Below, one piece after another: positions 1 through 12,900 of a stretch of DNA of 64,000 nucleotides. The notes beneath the pieces were generated by a model. That model was not told the DNA's origin. It worked only from the letters and a program-made list of their open reading frames with translations, and did no database searches. The stretch is taken from NCBI GenBank assembly GCA_000310025.1, contig FN648511.1, positions 90,053 through 154,052 of the forward strand, read 5' to 3'. Origin of the DNA: Ectocarpus siliculosus. Taxonomy: Eukaryota; Sar; Phaeophyceae; Ectocarpales; Ectocarpaceae. Numbering within the stretch: position 1 is the first letter of the stretch; each line of letters begins with the position of its first letter. A program made the translations under genes and the position numbers.

Positions 1-35
1 GGAACAAACCCCCGGACCAAAACCAAGCCCGGGTC

Positions 36-53
36 CCCCCCCCCCCCCCCCCC
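36..53. repeat. poly-C tract
   Basis: A run of about 18 C lies in what should be an intron of the LUC7 gene, downstream of its last visible exon. It is G-rich on the coding strand. Length may be unreliable in the assembly. Confidence 0.8.
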
Positions 54-198
54 GACTACGCCAACAAGAATAGATAACCACCGTCTCCCCCCGCAACGAT
101 AGCCGAGACAAGACGGTGACACCAGCAAATCCACCAACTTCCATAAGGCAACACCAACGACCATGTAACGAGCGAATGCCATCGGAAGGCTCGCTCAC

Positions 199-971
199 CC
201 TCTTCAGCTCCTCGTCGTGTAGGTAGTCGCACGCACCCAGGTCTTGCTTCGTGTTGCTGGTTGCAAACAAAACAAAACCGACCAACAGAGCGAGAGGCGA
301 GGCAAGAGGACGGTTGGGTCAGTCCCACAATCAAATCGTGTGGTACGTATGCATAGATCAATACATACTTTTTGAAGTACAATTAAGCACCTAAGGTAGA
401 AAAACAACAGAAAGCCAACCACGACAGACGCCACCCCCCCCCCCAACGAAACAACGAAAAAGCGTTAACGGGCCGACTCGAACAATAAATCAGACACACA
501 CAGACATGGACCGGCCACAAGAGCGCGATGAGCCAAAGTAGCTCTCCGCACGGGCAGAAATAAGCAAAAGACGAAAAGAACGAGAGACCAGAACCACAGC
601 AGGGGCGGTACCCCCTTCTCCCTTGAGGGCGAAGAAAGAAACGCAAACGAGGTAAGAATAGGGAACACGATAGGGCCGCCATGGAACAACCACACCAGCA
701 GCACAATCGAGAGACAAGAAACTACCGAATGCAGGAGCGGACGGACGAACAACGTCTCCACGGGAACACCACAACAGCAGCATACTCCAGAGAGAAGAAT
801 CTACGCGTAGATAGGAGCGGACGAAATAACAAAAAACGAACATATTTACATACCTGAAGAGGTCGTGGGGGCAAAGGCCGCACAGGTAGGCCTTGCACAC
901 CCGCTCGTCCTTGAAGTCGTCGACGACGCCCTCCTCGTTGTCGAGGTTGCGGTTGACGCCCATCAGCTCAT
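199..971 (-). CDS. LUC7: LUC7-family U1 snRNP splicing factor, partial (two internal exons)
   Basis: LUC7 proteins sit in the U1 snRNP and help choose 5' splice sites. Two minus-strand exons are visible. Exon 971-854 (118 nt) follows an AG acceptor, reads ELMGVNRNLDNEEG and then VCKAYLCGLCPHDLF, and ends in a GTATG donor. Exon 256-199 (58 nt) completes a Ser codon, reads NTKQDLGACDYLHDEELKR and ends at GTGAGC. Phases agree (118 nt = 2+38 codons+2). Together they form the N-terminal CCCH zinc finger of the family: the VCK cysteine, the CPHDLF block and the DLGxCxxxHD block. The intron between them is 597 bp. The rest of the protein, including the second zinc finger and the RS/RE tail, lies left of the window. 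A short first exon encoding the start and an RALL-like stretch must lie above 971 but was not found. Identification is strong; exact ends are partial. Confidence 0.9.
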
Positions 972-3173
972 CTGTTTCGGTTTTGTTGGTTGTTGTTCGT
1001 CTCGGCGGTTGGTTGGTCGTTCTCGGTGACAAAGCAACAGTGCTGTAGCCCTCGTGAGGATATGAGTAAGCTAGCTTAGTTTAAGTGCAATAGGGGGTAT
1101 GGGGTGGGGTCCGGGGTTAGGGATAAGAAACCCCGCTCTCTTTTTTGTCCCACCACTGGTGTGGTACGCATAGATGAATTAACAAAATCCTCGTCAAGGC
1201 GGCCCCCAATACAAGTGCATACTTCCAACGCCAAAGTCGAAGGCTCAACGCCACTGCTGCTGCTGTCTTCCAACGCGTAGTCAGTCTACACTAAACCGTG
1301 GCCAAGTGTGTGCTGCAGGGTGCGTTTTCAAGCGCACGAGGCGATAGACTGCTATGATACAGCCGTGGCGGCCGGCAGACAGCAGTAGACTACATACTCG
1401 AGAATATGAGGCTGGCTAGCCCTTCTCGCGAAAAGTACTTCCAAGTGAGAAAATCGAGTATAAATGAGAAACACACCTCAGCCAGTGGGTGGATCCTACT
1501 GAAAACTCTTATTTAGTGGCCTACGCATACAGCAGTAGTAGTACCGGTATTCTCGGCGGTGGTGTGATGACGAAACGAGAAATTGAGCCCTGACCCCGTA
1601 TACTTTTATTGCGTCCCCCAAACCGAAAATAACACACCAAAACTGATCTCATGATCTCATGGACAACAGCTTCTAGAATGCGCCGCGGTACGCTATCTAT
1701 GTGCAACATGGATGTGTAAAAAATGCACGTTCTTACTTGCGGCCCCCAACTGCTATACTATGCACACTACGCTGAATGCAGGTGTTGCCTTCTGTGGAAT
1801 CGGTATCGTGCAAGGAGGATCAGTTTTAGGAAATGTTGTACGCACACAAACAGAATTACTACAATATTACCCGTTTGAGAGAAATGTCTCACTGGAAGGG
1901 CATGTTGTTGGTGAAGTCATTACAGCACGTAGCGGGGACGAACAACCTCTGGTGTGGATCCTCATCCTTGTCCACGATCCAGCTCGAGGGGGAAAAAAAA
2001 AACTCTCCTACTTGTGGTGTCTACCGGCTGTCTCCCCGTGTTGCCTGGCCGACAACATCTACTGCTTGTACATAGAGTACACAAATGAACCAATTTTGAA
2101 GTACTTTCTGCCTAACGCACTACAGCAGTATCCCGGTTATTAGGCTATTTGGGTCTACAGAGAAGAACGTCACGACATCCCTTGCACTTCCACGCCCAAG
2201 AGCCTTCCTTATCTTCCTTTGCAAACTTGCAAACAGAATAATCACAGAAATGCGTACCAGGGATGTGCAGCAGTAGAGACTACTGTAGCAGCCCACACAC
2301 CCGCACATCTTGGCACACGATGAATAGCAGGGCAGGTAAACGCGCGCCTCTGCCGCTCTTGGATTCTACCGCGCAACCAAACCCCATGCACCTACGTCCT
2401 ACTTCTAAGTGAGAACGTAATCAACGCGCCAACACTTCTGAGGTGTCATTTTAATGTAGCTGGCTTCACGATTTCCTCGAGCAAGGCTTGATGACGATGA
2501 GGCGACCGCCGCTCTCTTGGCTGCGTGTTCCAGCAGCTCTCACCCGCCGTCAACAAAGGGCAGGCGGGGGCTACACTCACGTTTACAAACCCGAAGCTTG
2601 TTCCGTGTCCTGCCCAGAGCACACGACATGCACTAGAAGCATCACAACGGAGGTGGAATACGACGACCGTCCAGCGAGTGGAGGGCCACCCTCAATCAAT
2701 CCTCTCTCTCACCTAGCAGGGCCCGCTGCGAATCCATCTGACTCGGCTTGCTGTCCCGCCATTTGCCCATGATGTACCTTTCGTGACCAACAAAGGAAAC
2801 GGTATCCCTCGCTCACACCACACGCACCAGCACACCCACGGACTGTGCACAGGAACACGATGAACTCTTTAGTACGCAACACACCGTTGCCAAAGGTCGC
2901 CCTCCTTTCGATATCTCTCTCCTCGCTGCTCGCTGCGCGCTTGTGTTTCTGCGCCACTGCGCGCAGTCGTGGAACGGTGGGGCAACGCAACTGGGGCATT
3001 TGGAGAGTGGGGGAGGGGGGGGGGGTACGCGAATGAGGGCATCTTTGTGGTCGAGCGATATCTTTGTTCCGCCAAAATACAGCAGTTGTAGCGGCCCATC
3101 AGGCCACATTACTTCCTTCTATCAGTGCTCGGTGACCAACTGCCATACGCTCTTCCGTGATACTGCTGTCATC
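972..3173. other. Intergenic stretch between LUC7 and centrin, no gene recognised
   Basis: The region lies between a minus-strand gene (LUC7) and a plus-strand gene (centrin), so it should hold both 5' flanks and the missing LUC7 first exon. A plus-strand open frame of 143 codons at 1712-2143 has no recognisable motif. The 10-mer TACAGCAGTA, which recurs through the window, occurs at 1528 and 2121. There are short G and A runs at 1990-1999 and 3010-3026. I see nothing else. Confidence 0.5.
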
Positions 3174-5852
3174 ATGATCCGAAGAGCTGAAGGGCTGCGC
3201 ACCCCACGCAAGTCGATGGCGGTGAGAGTTGTCGCCAAACGTTGCAGACGATGCACCAAACGTTGCAGACGATGCACATCGCACGATGCTGACGTTATTT
3301 TTCGCACGAGTTCAACAGAGAGCCCAGGGCACAGCAATGCCGATGGCATCTAAACAGAAAACCACACGCGCCATCTGTGGCTTGCCTTAACCTCCGCGCA
3401 CTGCGTTGGCAGGGCGGGGGATCGGAGGCGCGGGTTCCCTTGACGGCAGAGCAAAAGAAGGAGGTTGACGAAGCCTTTGGCTTGTTCGACTACGCCAAAA
3501 CCGGCGTCTTGGGCTTGCACGAGGTCAAGGTGAGAACGAAACACACACAACATGTGCAGCGCCTGTGTGGTGCAGCCTACCGGAGTGCATACTACAGTAT
3601 CACGCAAGAACTGTATGGTGCAACCGTCGCACGGTAGACATGGGCGTCGCTACGCGCTACATACTCGCCGCGGTCGTTCGGGAACCAACGGGTGGGGTTG
3701 ACAACGGTCCCAGCCAGCCACAAAACATGACGCTGCGATGGTGATGAGCTACGTGTCTCTAAGAAAACCGTTGTTTGTTGCCCTTCTTCTGTAAGCTCAA
3801 CCGATAGACCCAACCAACGATCAGTTTCGTCTTACAATGTCCTCGAAGGTACTCATTCGGTCGCTCGGGTTTCCTGTCCGTCGTGCCGAGGTGCCTCTCA
3901 TCGTGCACCGCGCTAACCCCGACTCGGATGGGGAGGTCGATCTGCCGACTTTTCGACTTATCAGTAAGTCTGACTCGTGTGACTGCATTGGTAAGGGAGG
4001 CTTACACCTCCTGTGGCCACGGCCTCGAGAATGCCGGCCAACTATCGGAAATAATACCCGGGCCACAGCAATTAACATGTTTGGTGCGGCGCACCTGAGT
4101 TCGATGAACAAATCGGCAAAATCAGACAAGGTCAAATCGGGTACTGCGCACCACAATACATCTCTGACGCTGTACTGTTTGACTTTGGTGAAGAAAGAAC
4201 GACATGTCATACGCTCATGGATATCTTGTCCTCAATCTCGTGGTCGCGTCAGATGCATGGTGTACAGACTACTGTACGCCAACAACTTTTTTTGTGAACT
4301 TGGCCTTGATTCCAGTATCGATTTCCCTACCCACATCTCGACTCTCGACCCGTGAAGACACACGAGCCAACTGCGTTCACAAACGCGACTCTTTTTTTCC
4401 GTTGTTTTATTGTGGTCAACCTGCACCTTTCTGTTAGTGGAGACGAGGTATGCAAAGCTGGACCCCGAGGAAGAAATCAAGAAGGCCTTTCGGCTTTTCG
4501 ACATCGAGGGTACCGGGAAGGTATCAGAAGGCTTCCGCAATACTGCACACGTGTGCCGTGTTAGCTTTTAGCAGGTGCATCAGTATGCACGGTTGATGGA
4601 TGCTTCCAAAGAACAGCTCGATGCCGTTGTGTTTATCCGGGCAGTAAAATGTTTTGGGATATTGTCGGCTGAAAGGAACCGAAGATCAAGACTTCAACCG
4701 GTGCATTCCAGAAGTAGTATTGACTTTGCTCTTAGTTTAGGCGGACCCTGTCTAAGATCTGAATATCAAGCGACTGACAACTCAACAGCTCACTGTCGGG
4801 GAAATCCCAATCCATCAGCAACAGGACCGTATTTTTTTCCACGTGGTTGAGAGCACAATAATATCTTGCCTACGTTCCTTTCCACTGACGTGGCGAAAAT
4901 TGGATTGTCCCGTCCGGCGAATCAAGGCAAAGTCATATAGTGGTCATGTTTTTCGCGGCGTTGAACTCTCCATGTCTGGTCAGCACCTTGATGATGTCGG
5001 CGCCACCCAAGGCCGACACGTACGGGGTAGCGAGCGACGATCATTTGCTTGGTACCGTATTGCAGCACCACCACGAGAATTTGGGCACTTTGCGACAATT
5101 GTGGGAGGGTCATCAGAACGTCCTCCCCTGAATCTGTGTCAAATTATTCGCGCTCGGCCTTGTTAATAAACGGGCAAGAGCTTGGCCCGCTACGATGAAA
5201 CACAACAACTCCGCCACAAGCCCTTGACACCCCGTGTTTCATGCTTTTTCTGGCCTTTCCCCGATCTCCACCAAACCCAGCATGCAAACGGCTCGCGTAC
5301 AACGCTCCTCGTGTTCGGCTGCACCATGTGCTCACATGCCTTTCCTTTCGTTAACGGTCCACGCGAACTAATACTTGACCAGCAACCAATGCTGCAAACA
5401 GTCTCGGCGAGACTCACTCCTAATAGACCAACGCTCATGTCCTTGTGCGTGTGTTTGTGTTTTGTGTCTTGTCTTTGGGACACGAATTATCGTACGGTGA
5501 ATGGGTAGATTACCGTCCAGAACCTCCGACGCGTGTCGAAGGAGCTCGGAGATAACCTCGGGGAACGCGAGCTACAGGCGATGATTGACGAGTTCGACAA
5601 GAATCTAGACGGGAGCGTCTCCCTTGATGAATTCGTGGTAAGCGTTAGTAGTTGCAATTCGGAAGGCATTTTCCACGTTCGGTCGCTCCAACAAGTCGCC
5701 TAGCATGACACTACACTGAACCGAACTAGTTGGTCTAATATGTCCCCCGTTCATGAATGTGCGCCCTCACTTGCCACCCCCCTCCCACTTATGGCCGTCG
5801 GCTTCCGCGTGACCAGTACATCATGAACGAACAGAGGAAAATCGAGAGCTGA
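3174..5852 (+). CDS. Centrin (CDC31/CETN3-like EF-hand protein), six exons, complete
   Basis: Centrins are calcium-binding EF-hand proteins of basal bodies, centrosomes and the nuclear-pore/mRNA-export machinery. Exons: 3174-3221, 3413-3529, 3849-3963, 4438-4520, 5509-5637 and 5817-5852. All introns are GT-AG, phases agree, total 528 nt = 175 aa plus TGA; usual family length is about 165-175. Exon 1 ([16 protein letters not shown]) is the least certain: it has an ATG, a basic centrin-like N-terminus, a GTGAGA donor and the right phase. Four EF-hand loops follow: [36 protein letters not shown] and [12 protein letters not shown]. Only the fourth is canonical at positions 1, 3, 5 and 12; loops 2 and 3 lack the position-12 Glu, as often in centrins. 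The blocks [20 protein letters not shown] and MIDEFD are typical of centrin and favour the CETN3/CDC31 branch. The C-terminus is short ([11 protein letters not shown]). Confidence 0.9.
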
Positions 5853-8800
5853 CAGGATGGGGATTGCGGCGATCTGTCAGGTCTTGCAACCGTGGCAAGA
5901 GGCGAGAGCGGTGCCCTTGTCGCCCGAAGGGCGTGAATTAGTGCGTGCGTGACCCGAGAGCCCATTATGTTATTCCACCGCGCCCCTTTCGGGAACAAAC
6001 GAGCGTCTTGGGTCATGCTGTGGGACAAGTGGCCCACACGAATGCATCCTCGCAGCGGTAGACCATTGCGTGGAAAGCGGGGTACGTATTGGCCAGAGAG
6101 GAGAGGCTTTCTTATAGCGCGAGTGTTTGAAAGGATCGGCGCCGTTGCCTAAGATGCCGCAATACTGTGCCCCACACACGTGGAAGAATCGCTCTCTTCT
6201 GTTCCAGACTATTACCAACGCATACCAACCCAGGCACAAGAGACACAAGGTTGTCCCCATTGTTCAGCAGGGCGTTTGGGTTTTTCGGGTGTTTCATTTC
6301 ACTCGCGGAGGTCGTGTGTAAACTATAGCCCACGAGTTGTCCGGGCGTTCTTAGCTCTCCCTGCAAAATGCTGTTTTTTCCCGCCGTTTCGAATCAACGT
6401 TGGTCTAGGTCGTGAAAACGAGTCTCAATGGAAAGCGGTTTTTCCCACACCCTTTCGTGTGGGTACACTTGGGCGAAGGAACGACTGCTGTCCGACTTTT
6501 GCTCTAAACGAGATTTTGGAACGGTTGGTTGTTTGATCTCGGGGTATTGTAAGTACGAACTGCCGGATCGCTATGATTACCGGTTACGGTTGTATCGGCG
6601 AGACTGAAAACTCTTGGTACGGCACTATGACATTTCCTGCATCGAGTCCGTACGGTGACTTTGGCGTGGGGAACGAGCTGCTAGCGTGATTCATCTAAAC
6701 GAAGAGTGGGCCGTCATCTCTACCCTTGGTGCTGCCTCGCGCCGCATGAAGGTTCACTGAAGAGAAATATATTTTCATGTGTTCTCTCCTGTCGAAACCT
6801 GTTTGCGTCAAGGGTTCGTGTTTTGCATTTCCACATCAAATGCAATCTAAATACACATGGCTGCCACAACCTACAGTAAGTAGTCGAGGCAAGCATGACT
6901 TCCGCCAAAGAAGTGTTGCTTTTCGCAAACGTACACCACTTGTTCTCGAAAATAATGCTGCCTCCTCTTAGCGCGTAGCGTAAGCTCTGTCCGGGATTTG
7001 TTTCGCGGCACACGAGCACGAGTAGCAGCCAGTGAAGATTCACGAAATGACTGCGTGCGGGTCGTCTCACACGAATTCTTTGTATACTCCCTTCAAAGAC
7101 CCCGAAAAATCGCCTCACGGCGCACCGAACAGCCCCAATAGTGTCCACTAATATTATACTCAAAGGTCTGCAAATACGCGCTGCTGCCACTTGGTTACGC
7201 GACACGCACACACACATCAGCCAGGCCAGCAAATTGCATCCGATCGCTTTGTAATCTCCATCACCTCGAAAAGTCAAGCGCAGCCGCAGCGAGAGCGGGA
7301 CCAGAATCTGAGTGAAGCTCTTTTTGCTATCTCAACCACCACAAACATCAAGACAAGGACAAAAAAAGAACGATCCCCCTCCCCCCCCCTCCTTCCCTCC
7401 CCTCCATGAAACGCGGACAGAAACAAAATGAAGGTCCGCGATATCACGGAGAAATAATTTACGAGAAGTAAGACACAATCTGTGCACCGCTGAGAAAAAC
7501 AAACGAAGAAATCATACCATTTCAGACATGGCACAGAAACGACCCGGTATTGCAAACTTCCTTCTCTTCCTTCCTCTTCCTTATACTCATGGCCAAGGCC
7601 GGAGAATCAAGGAGCTACAATGGCCTGATCCCCCCCCCCCCCCCCCCGCCCCCACTAAAACTAGAAGCGTAGAGACGATATTGGTCTCGGTTGTACGCAA
7701 GGGATGCGAATACCGAGCAAGGACGCACTCTATCGCTCGCCTTTGCCCAAGGGCGCATGATCTAGCCAATGGGGTCAAAACACTCCGTCGTTGAAACTTA
7801 AACTTCCTAACACCCAACCTTGTTGCCCCCCGCGCGCCCCTGGCGAAAGAACTCCCACACAAAATTCACACAGCAAAACCGCCCGCCCTCTTCTGTGAAA
7901 CACCAACCCTTTTTCTCCCCAGCCTCGCCAAGGCCAGAATCTGGGGGGCGCGCGGGGGTATGCCTCCCCATCGTTCGCGGACTCCTTTCGATCCACAACG
8001 AAAGGGGGTAAAACGAAGAGCATTTTTGTCTCTCACCACACTACCCGATGCAAGACAAACCGCTGAACACATGCCTAGCGTTCGTACATGCACGCCAGCA
8101 TACGCCAAGACAAACTATTAGCTCGCTTACTCTTCTTGCCGAACTAGACTCAAGTCAACCCCGGTAAATGTGTCTGAAGGGTGAGAAACGCCCGCAGTTG
8201 GAGTCCAGTCATCCTTCAACATCATGAAAACGATGTAGACGAAGCCTGGAAGACATCATCCAACCATACAGTCAGGAAACGGCACAAGAAAGTCTCCCGG
8301 GTACGCCCTAGGTCCTCTCTCACACCAACCAAGGCAAAAGATCAGTCACGTGTATTTTTTATCCTTACAATATCTTCAAAGTTTTTAACCCTTCAAGGGA
8401 TTCCACCAACCGCCACACACACAAGAAACAATACGTTACAATTGTAACTCGAAGAGAAAACCTTCTCCCCCAACCAAGCAATTTTCTGTCCTCCAGCCCT
8501 GTCAGTCCCGAGACCTTCTACTTTACACACACACGCACAGAACAGCACCAAAAGTCGGAGGGAAGATACCACACACCCCCCTCGGTTTGATCGTTAGCTA
8601 GAACGTTTGTAAGCGAAGATGGGTAACATTTTACATGGAAAATAACCACGAATCCTTCCGGCCCATGAGCCCACCGTGAGCTCGGAACGTGGGACGAGGC
8701 CAAGGCCTAACCCAAGAAGTCAGCACTGAACAACATCAAGACACGTTACATGTCTGCAACTCCCACCCCCTCTTTGTATACTCCAGGCCGGCACGCTTTG

Positions 8801-9982
8801 ACTTGTTTTTCCTCTACGACTCCCTTTTACCACGCACTTGACTGCGTGTGTGCTTGAGGCAGTACAGCAGTACACTATTTATTTCACTTGCACCTTAATA
8901 CGGATGGCAACGCTAGGCGAACAAAATCTCAACACTGGGCACCTGCCCCAAGTCGTTCCACCCTATATCTATTGTAACATGCACAGGTCTTGGTGCCCGG
9001 AAGTTGATATCACATCGTCATAGCCCGAGCCTTTCTTTTACCCCGGCTTGGGGAAACTGAGACTTGCCCTAGCTTTTCAGCGAAAAACCTTCATACGATG
9101 AGATGACCAGCCTTCCCATCCCCCACTGGCGCCGGACTGAACATCCTCGAGGCAGTGTTCACATTCTAAGAGCAGCAAATACAGACGTGTTCAATATTAC
9201 AACGAAAACATTCTACGATGCACACAATCACGGGGCAGAATATGCGTAGGCCGTCGAAGAACAGAAGATCTCCTGCACTTCACAAATTCTCTGCTCGAAA
9301 CTACTCCACGAGCACGACACGTTTCCCTACACACGCCATGCACACCCCAACCGCGTGTGTAAAGATCTTCGACACCGCGGTGGATCTGAACGCTGTGCTT
9401 GTTCACAGGATCCGAACAAAAACACGTACTTTTTAAACAAAAACACATACCGTTTTCTGCAATAGCCTGCGTTTCACCCTCCCAATAATACACCAACCGA
9501 TGTTCAGAAGGTCCCGATTCGTTCGTGTCGCTCGCCGATTCCGCGCTGGACCCCCGAACGCCAAACGTCTCCGGTAGAGGGCCACCTTTCACCCTTGTCT
9601 ATTCAGCACTATCAACGAGAAACAACAGCCCATCCTTCTAACGAAAAACACTCCGTATCCTGTGTTGTGCGCATGGCAGTCGACATCAAACCACGTTTTG
9701 AGTTCACAACGAGCTGCGGATGGCCGGGCGTCCCCATACTCACCACCCAACAACAAACCAGCATCACCACCACCAAAATCCAATCGACATCAACGGGGGC
9801 GATAACCACACACTTCGATGAAGAGGCACAAGCGCCGCCTGTCCAGCTTGCGTCACCGTTTGTCACACATGCTGTTTTTTTATCCCACATACGCACCGAA
9901 CTTCCAGCGCTAAAAACACAACTTTCTCCGCCTTCAGAGCAAGCCTTGGCCGGCGTTGCCGTCAACGCCAGCGGTGACGCCA
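5853..9982. other. Long stretch without a supported gene
   Basis: Open frames on both strands, the longest 185 codons on the minus strand at 6720-7277, show no family motif and no convincing splice context. The stretch holds a pyrimidine-rich tract on the plus strand (7376-7406), a run of C (about 7630-7648) and AC-rich short repeats (7200-7215, 8405-8420, 8525-8540). It lies downstream of centrin and downstream of the Zn2Cys6 gene, so part should be 3' UTR of both. I see no RNA gene. Confidence 0.5.
7630..7648. repeat. poly-C tract
   Basis: A nearly pure C run interrupted by one G. Low complexity, no coding context. Confidence 0.7.
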
Positions 9983-12900
9983 CTAGCAACCAGCACCAAC
10001 ACCAAGACTAGCACCAAAAATAGTGCCACCAACACCACCACTGCCGGGAAGCTCCACGGTACCCTCAGAGAGCGAGAGCTCTCTGTCCAGCTCCAGCCCT
10101 AGCTCCGAGGTTTTCATCCTTTCTCCCGGTCCGTACCAGCTGACCGGGTAAGGGTCCACGATGCCGAAGTCGTCACAGCAGTACGTCCCCACGGCCGCCG
10201 GCCCGACCAGGTTTTCGTCGTGCGAACGGAAGCCGTCACCGCCGAGAAATAGAGCGGGGTCGGGCCCGGGAGCAGGGGCGGCGGAGGGGGGTGCGGAGGG
10301 CAGGAGGAACGAACCAGTTGCCAGGTATCCACCGCCGTCGCCGCCGCCGTACCCTGGGATCCCTCGGAACGATCCCGCTCCTAGGCCCGGCCCTCCACCC
10401 GCGGTGCTACCGATGCCACGGCCGTTGCCCGCGGTAAAGGAGGACGTCGTCGGGAACAGAGGCTTGTAGGAGGGCGGGAGCAGGGGGGGGTTCTGCTGCT
10501 GCTGCTGCGGCGGCGAGGCGGTGATCGGTGCGGGTGACGCGGCCGGCATTCCTGGACCCGGAAGCTTTCGAGGGCTGGCCCAGCCGCCGCTGGACTCGTA
10601 GCGAGACGGCAGACAGGAACGCTTCCGCTGCCACCGATTCTCCCGCTCCTGCCACCGCTCCAGAAAGGGGGTGTTCGCTGCGGTCTCTGCAGCGACGACC
10701 GCGGTGGCGGGGGGAGTATCGAAGCCCCCGGTCACCGATCTCGAGCCCGGCTCGAGGATTTGGTGGCGTTTGCGCCGGTGGCCCTTTTCGTCACGCTTCG
10801 CCGCCCCTGCCGGCACCTCCTTCCGCTTCTTGGACGACATCGCTTGATCCTGCTGCTGCTGCTGCTGCTGCTGCTGCAGCTGCTGCTGCTGGCCTTGGTT
10901 TTGGACCTCCTGAAGGGGGGGGGGCGAGGTCGAAAGCCGGAGCGCGGCAGAGAGGAGGCACCGGGGGGGTTTGGTGTAATAAGCACAAATCATCGCTCGC
11001 TCGGCGCGGAACAGCAGGCCTCGCGAACCGTTTTTCGAGCATGGGATAACTCAGAAAACGAAGCGATGGCACAAGAGGGAAGGAATGGCCTAGTGCTGAC
11101 GGCAGACCCAGCGCCGCCAAAGATACCCAAGCGAACGATGATCGCCCGAAAAGCCTCGAGGTTACACCGAACCAGAGCACAGAGCCAAATTGGCCGCTGC
11201 CACATACCGAAACACCGAATAACTTACGAGTAATCCCTCCAGAGTGGGCTCGTGAAAGAACAGTGTCATCAAGGGGTGGTGCAAGATGAAACTGAAAGCA
11301 GGCAGCAGGACCAGCCCACCGCCGGCTGCCAGCTGCCAGTTGGGTTCCTCCGTGAGGAAGCCAGCAGGGGATGTAGGCTCGAGGCAGGGGAAGTACAGGC
11401 TGCGGTCTAACTGCTTACAATCTCAGCAGCTTGACACACTCGAGCTTGAGGTTTCTCAAGTGGTGGCGCGTTCCGCACCGAAAGAATACACCTCAGAGGC
11501 ACACACCTCAGAGGACAGCGCGATGCACGACGAGTGCAAAGCCGATTTTCGCCTACCAAGAGCACAAAGGAAGGGCAGCCAGGACACTTCAACACTCACC
11601 CAACAAACGCGCCTGACGCCTAACTTAAGCGTCTAGCACTCACCAAGATGTCGTCGCGTCCAGAACCTTCGTGGTCGTTGTCAGCTTCCGGCAAACCTTG
11701 GAACAGCCAGTCGGGCCCCAACGATGCGTAGCCCAAGGTCCCCAACCCGCCCCAGGAAAATGCACCATCGCCAATGCAGATGTCGGCGTTCCCGTTACCG
11801 ACGCCCTTCCCACGACCGACAATGCTCCTATCGCCACCACTTCCGGATCGGATGCCGTTGTTATGGGTCTTACTTCCGCCGCCGGCACCAGGCCCGTCGT
11901 TGGTGTCCGACCCGCTGTCGGCGTCGTCAAAGTCGTCCTCGAGCAACCGGAACAGATGGTGCCGCCGCCCTTTGCCTTGACTTCCACCCGCGTCGCCGCC
12001 CTGGCTTCCAACCGTGTCGCCGCCCCAGCCAGGGCCAGAGCCGGAAAAGAACGAGATGGGCCTCGACGTCGAGGTAGAGCCCAAGCTGGTGTTGAAGGAG
12101 TGGCTGGCGAAGTCAGCGCTCCCTCCTCCGCACCGGTTCTGATGAGGAGGGGTAAAAAGGGGCAGGTTTAGAGGTAGTTGAAGGCAGAAGGGGTGTCGGG
12201 TGGCGGTGTGTTGGCCTTAACTCCGCTGTCGCTAAAGGGGAAAATTGAACCCCTGACAGGGCGAGCGAGTTAGATAGCACACCCATCCGTAAACGGAGAG
12301 CAGATACACACACTCAGAATCGTTGTAAGTCCTTGCCGCAGCCCGAAAAGCCGCGTACGAAGCTTGAGAAACAACAAACTTCGGAACAGGAGGAACACGC
12401 ACTACAGTACAAACAACCTAACAGACCTCTAAGAATCATGACTGGATTCTGCACAGACATCGACGGACTTTCTCCCGTGTTGTGTTCCCCCAAGTTTTCG
12501 CCTTTCACTATCGCATTTTCCACGAAGTTTACTTCAGGACAAACTGGCCCACATGATTCATTCGCGCATAAGTTCGGTACAGTGCAACCCGACACAATAC
12601 CTGGCGTCGCCAACACAACTCCTTTCGATCGACAAACACATTTCATGTGGGTTTTTGTGAGCTTGGAAGTACAGAGGTGCGGTGGATATGCTAGGTGGAA
12701 GAGGAAGAATACACACTCGATATCACCACGACATGGCAACAACAACAACAACAACAGGACTCTGTGTACCTCAGCCACCACCAACCACCTCAACAACAAC
12801 GCCCCCGCCAGCAACAACCCTCACCTCTCGCCCATCCCTACGGGTATCCTTCCTCCTCCCCTCCAGCAAGGTCGTCTGCGGCACATGTTCGGAGGCCGTC

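Noticed and set aside
36-53. Telomere-like or end-of-contig signal from the poly-C tract
   Set aside because: A homopolymer, not a telomeric hexamer or heptamer repeat, and it lies inside the inferred LUC7 gene.
1712-2143. 143-codon plus-strand ORF
   Set aside because: No family resemblance, starts with a poor context and overlaps an equally open alternative frame. Not called.
6720-7277. 185-codon minus-strand ORF between centrin and the Zn2Cys6 gene
   Set aside because: Cys/Arg-rich composition without a recognisable domain, no splice or start context. Treated as chance.
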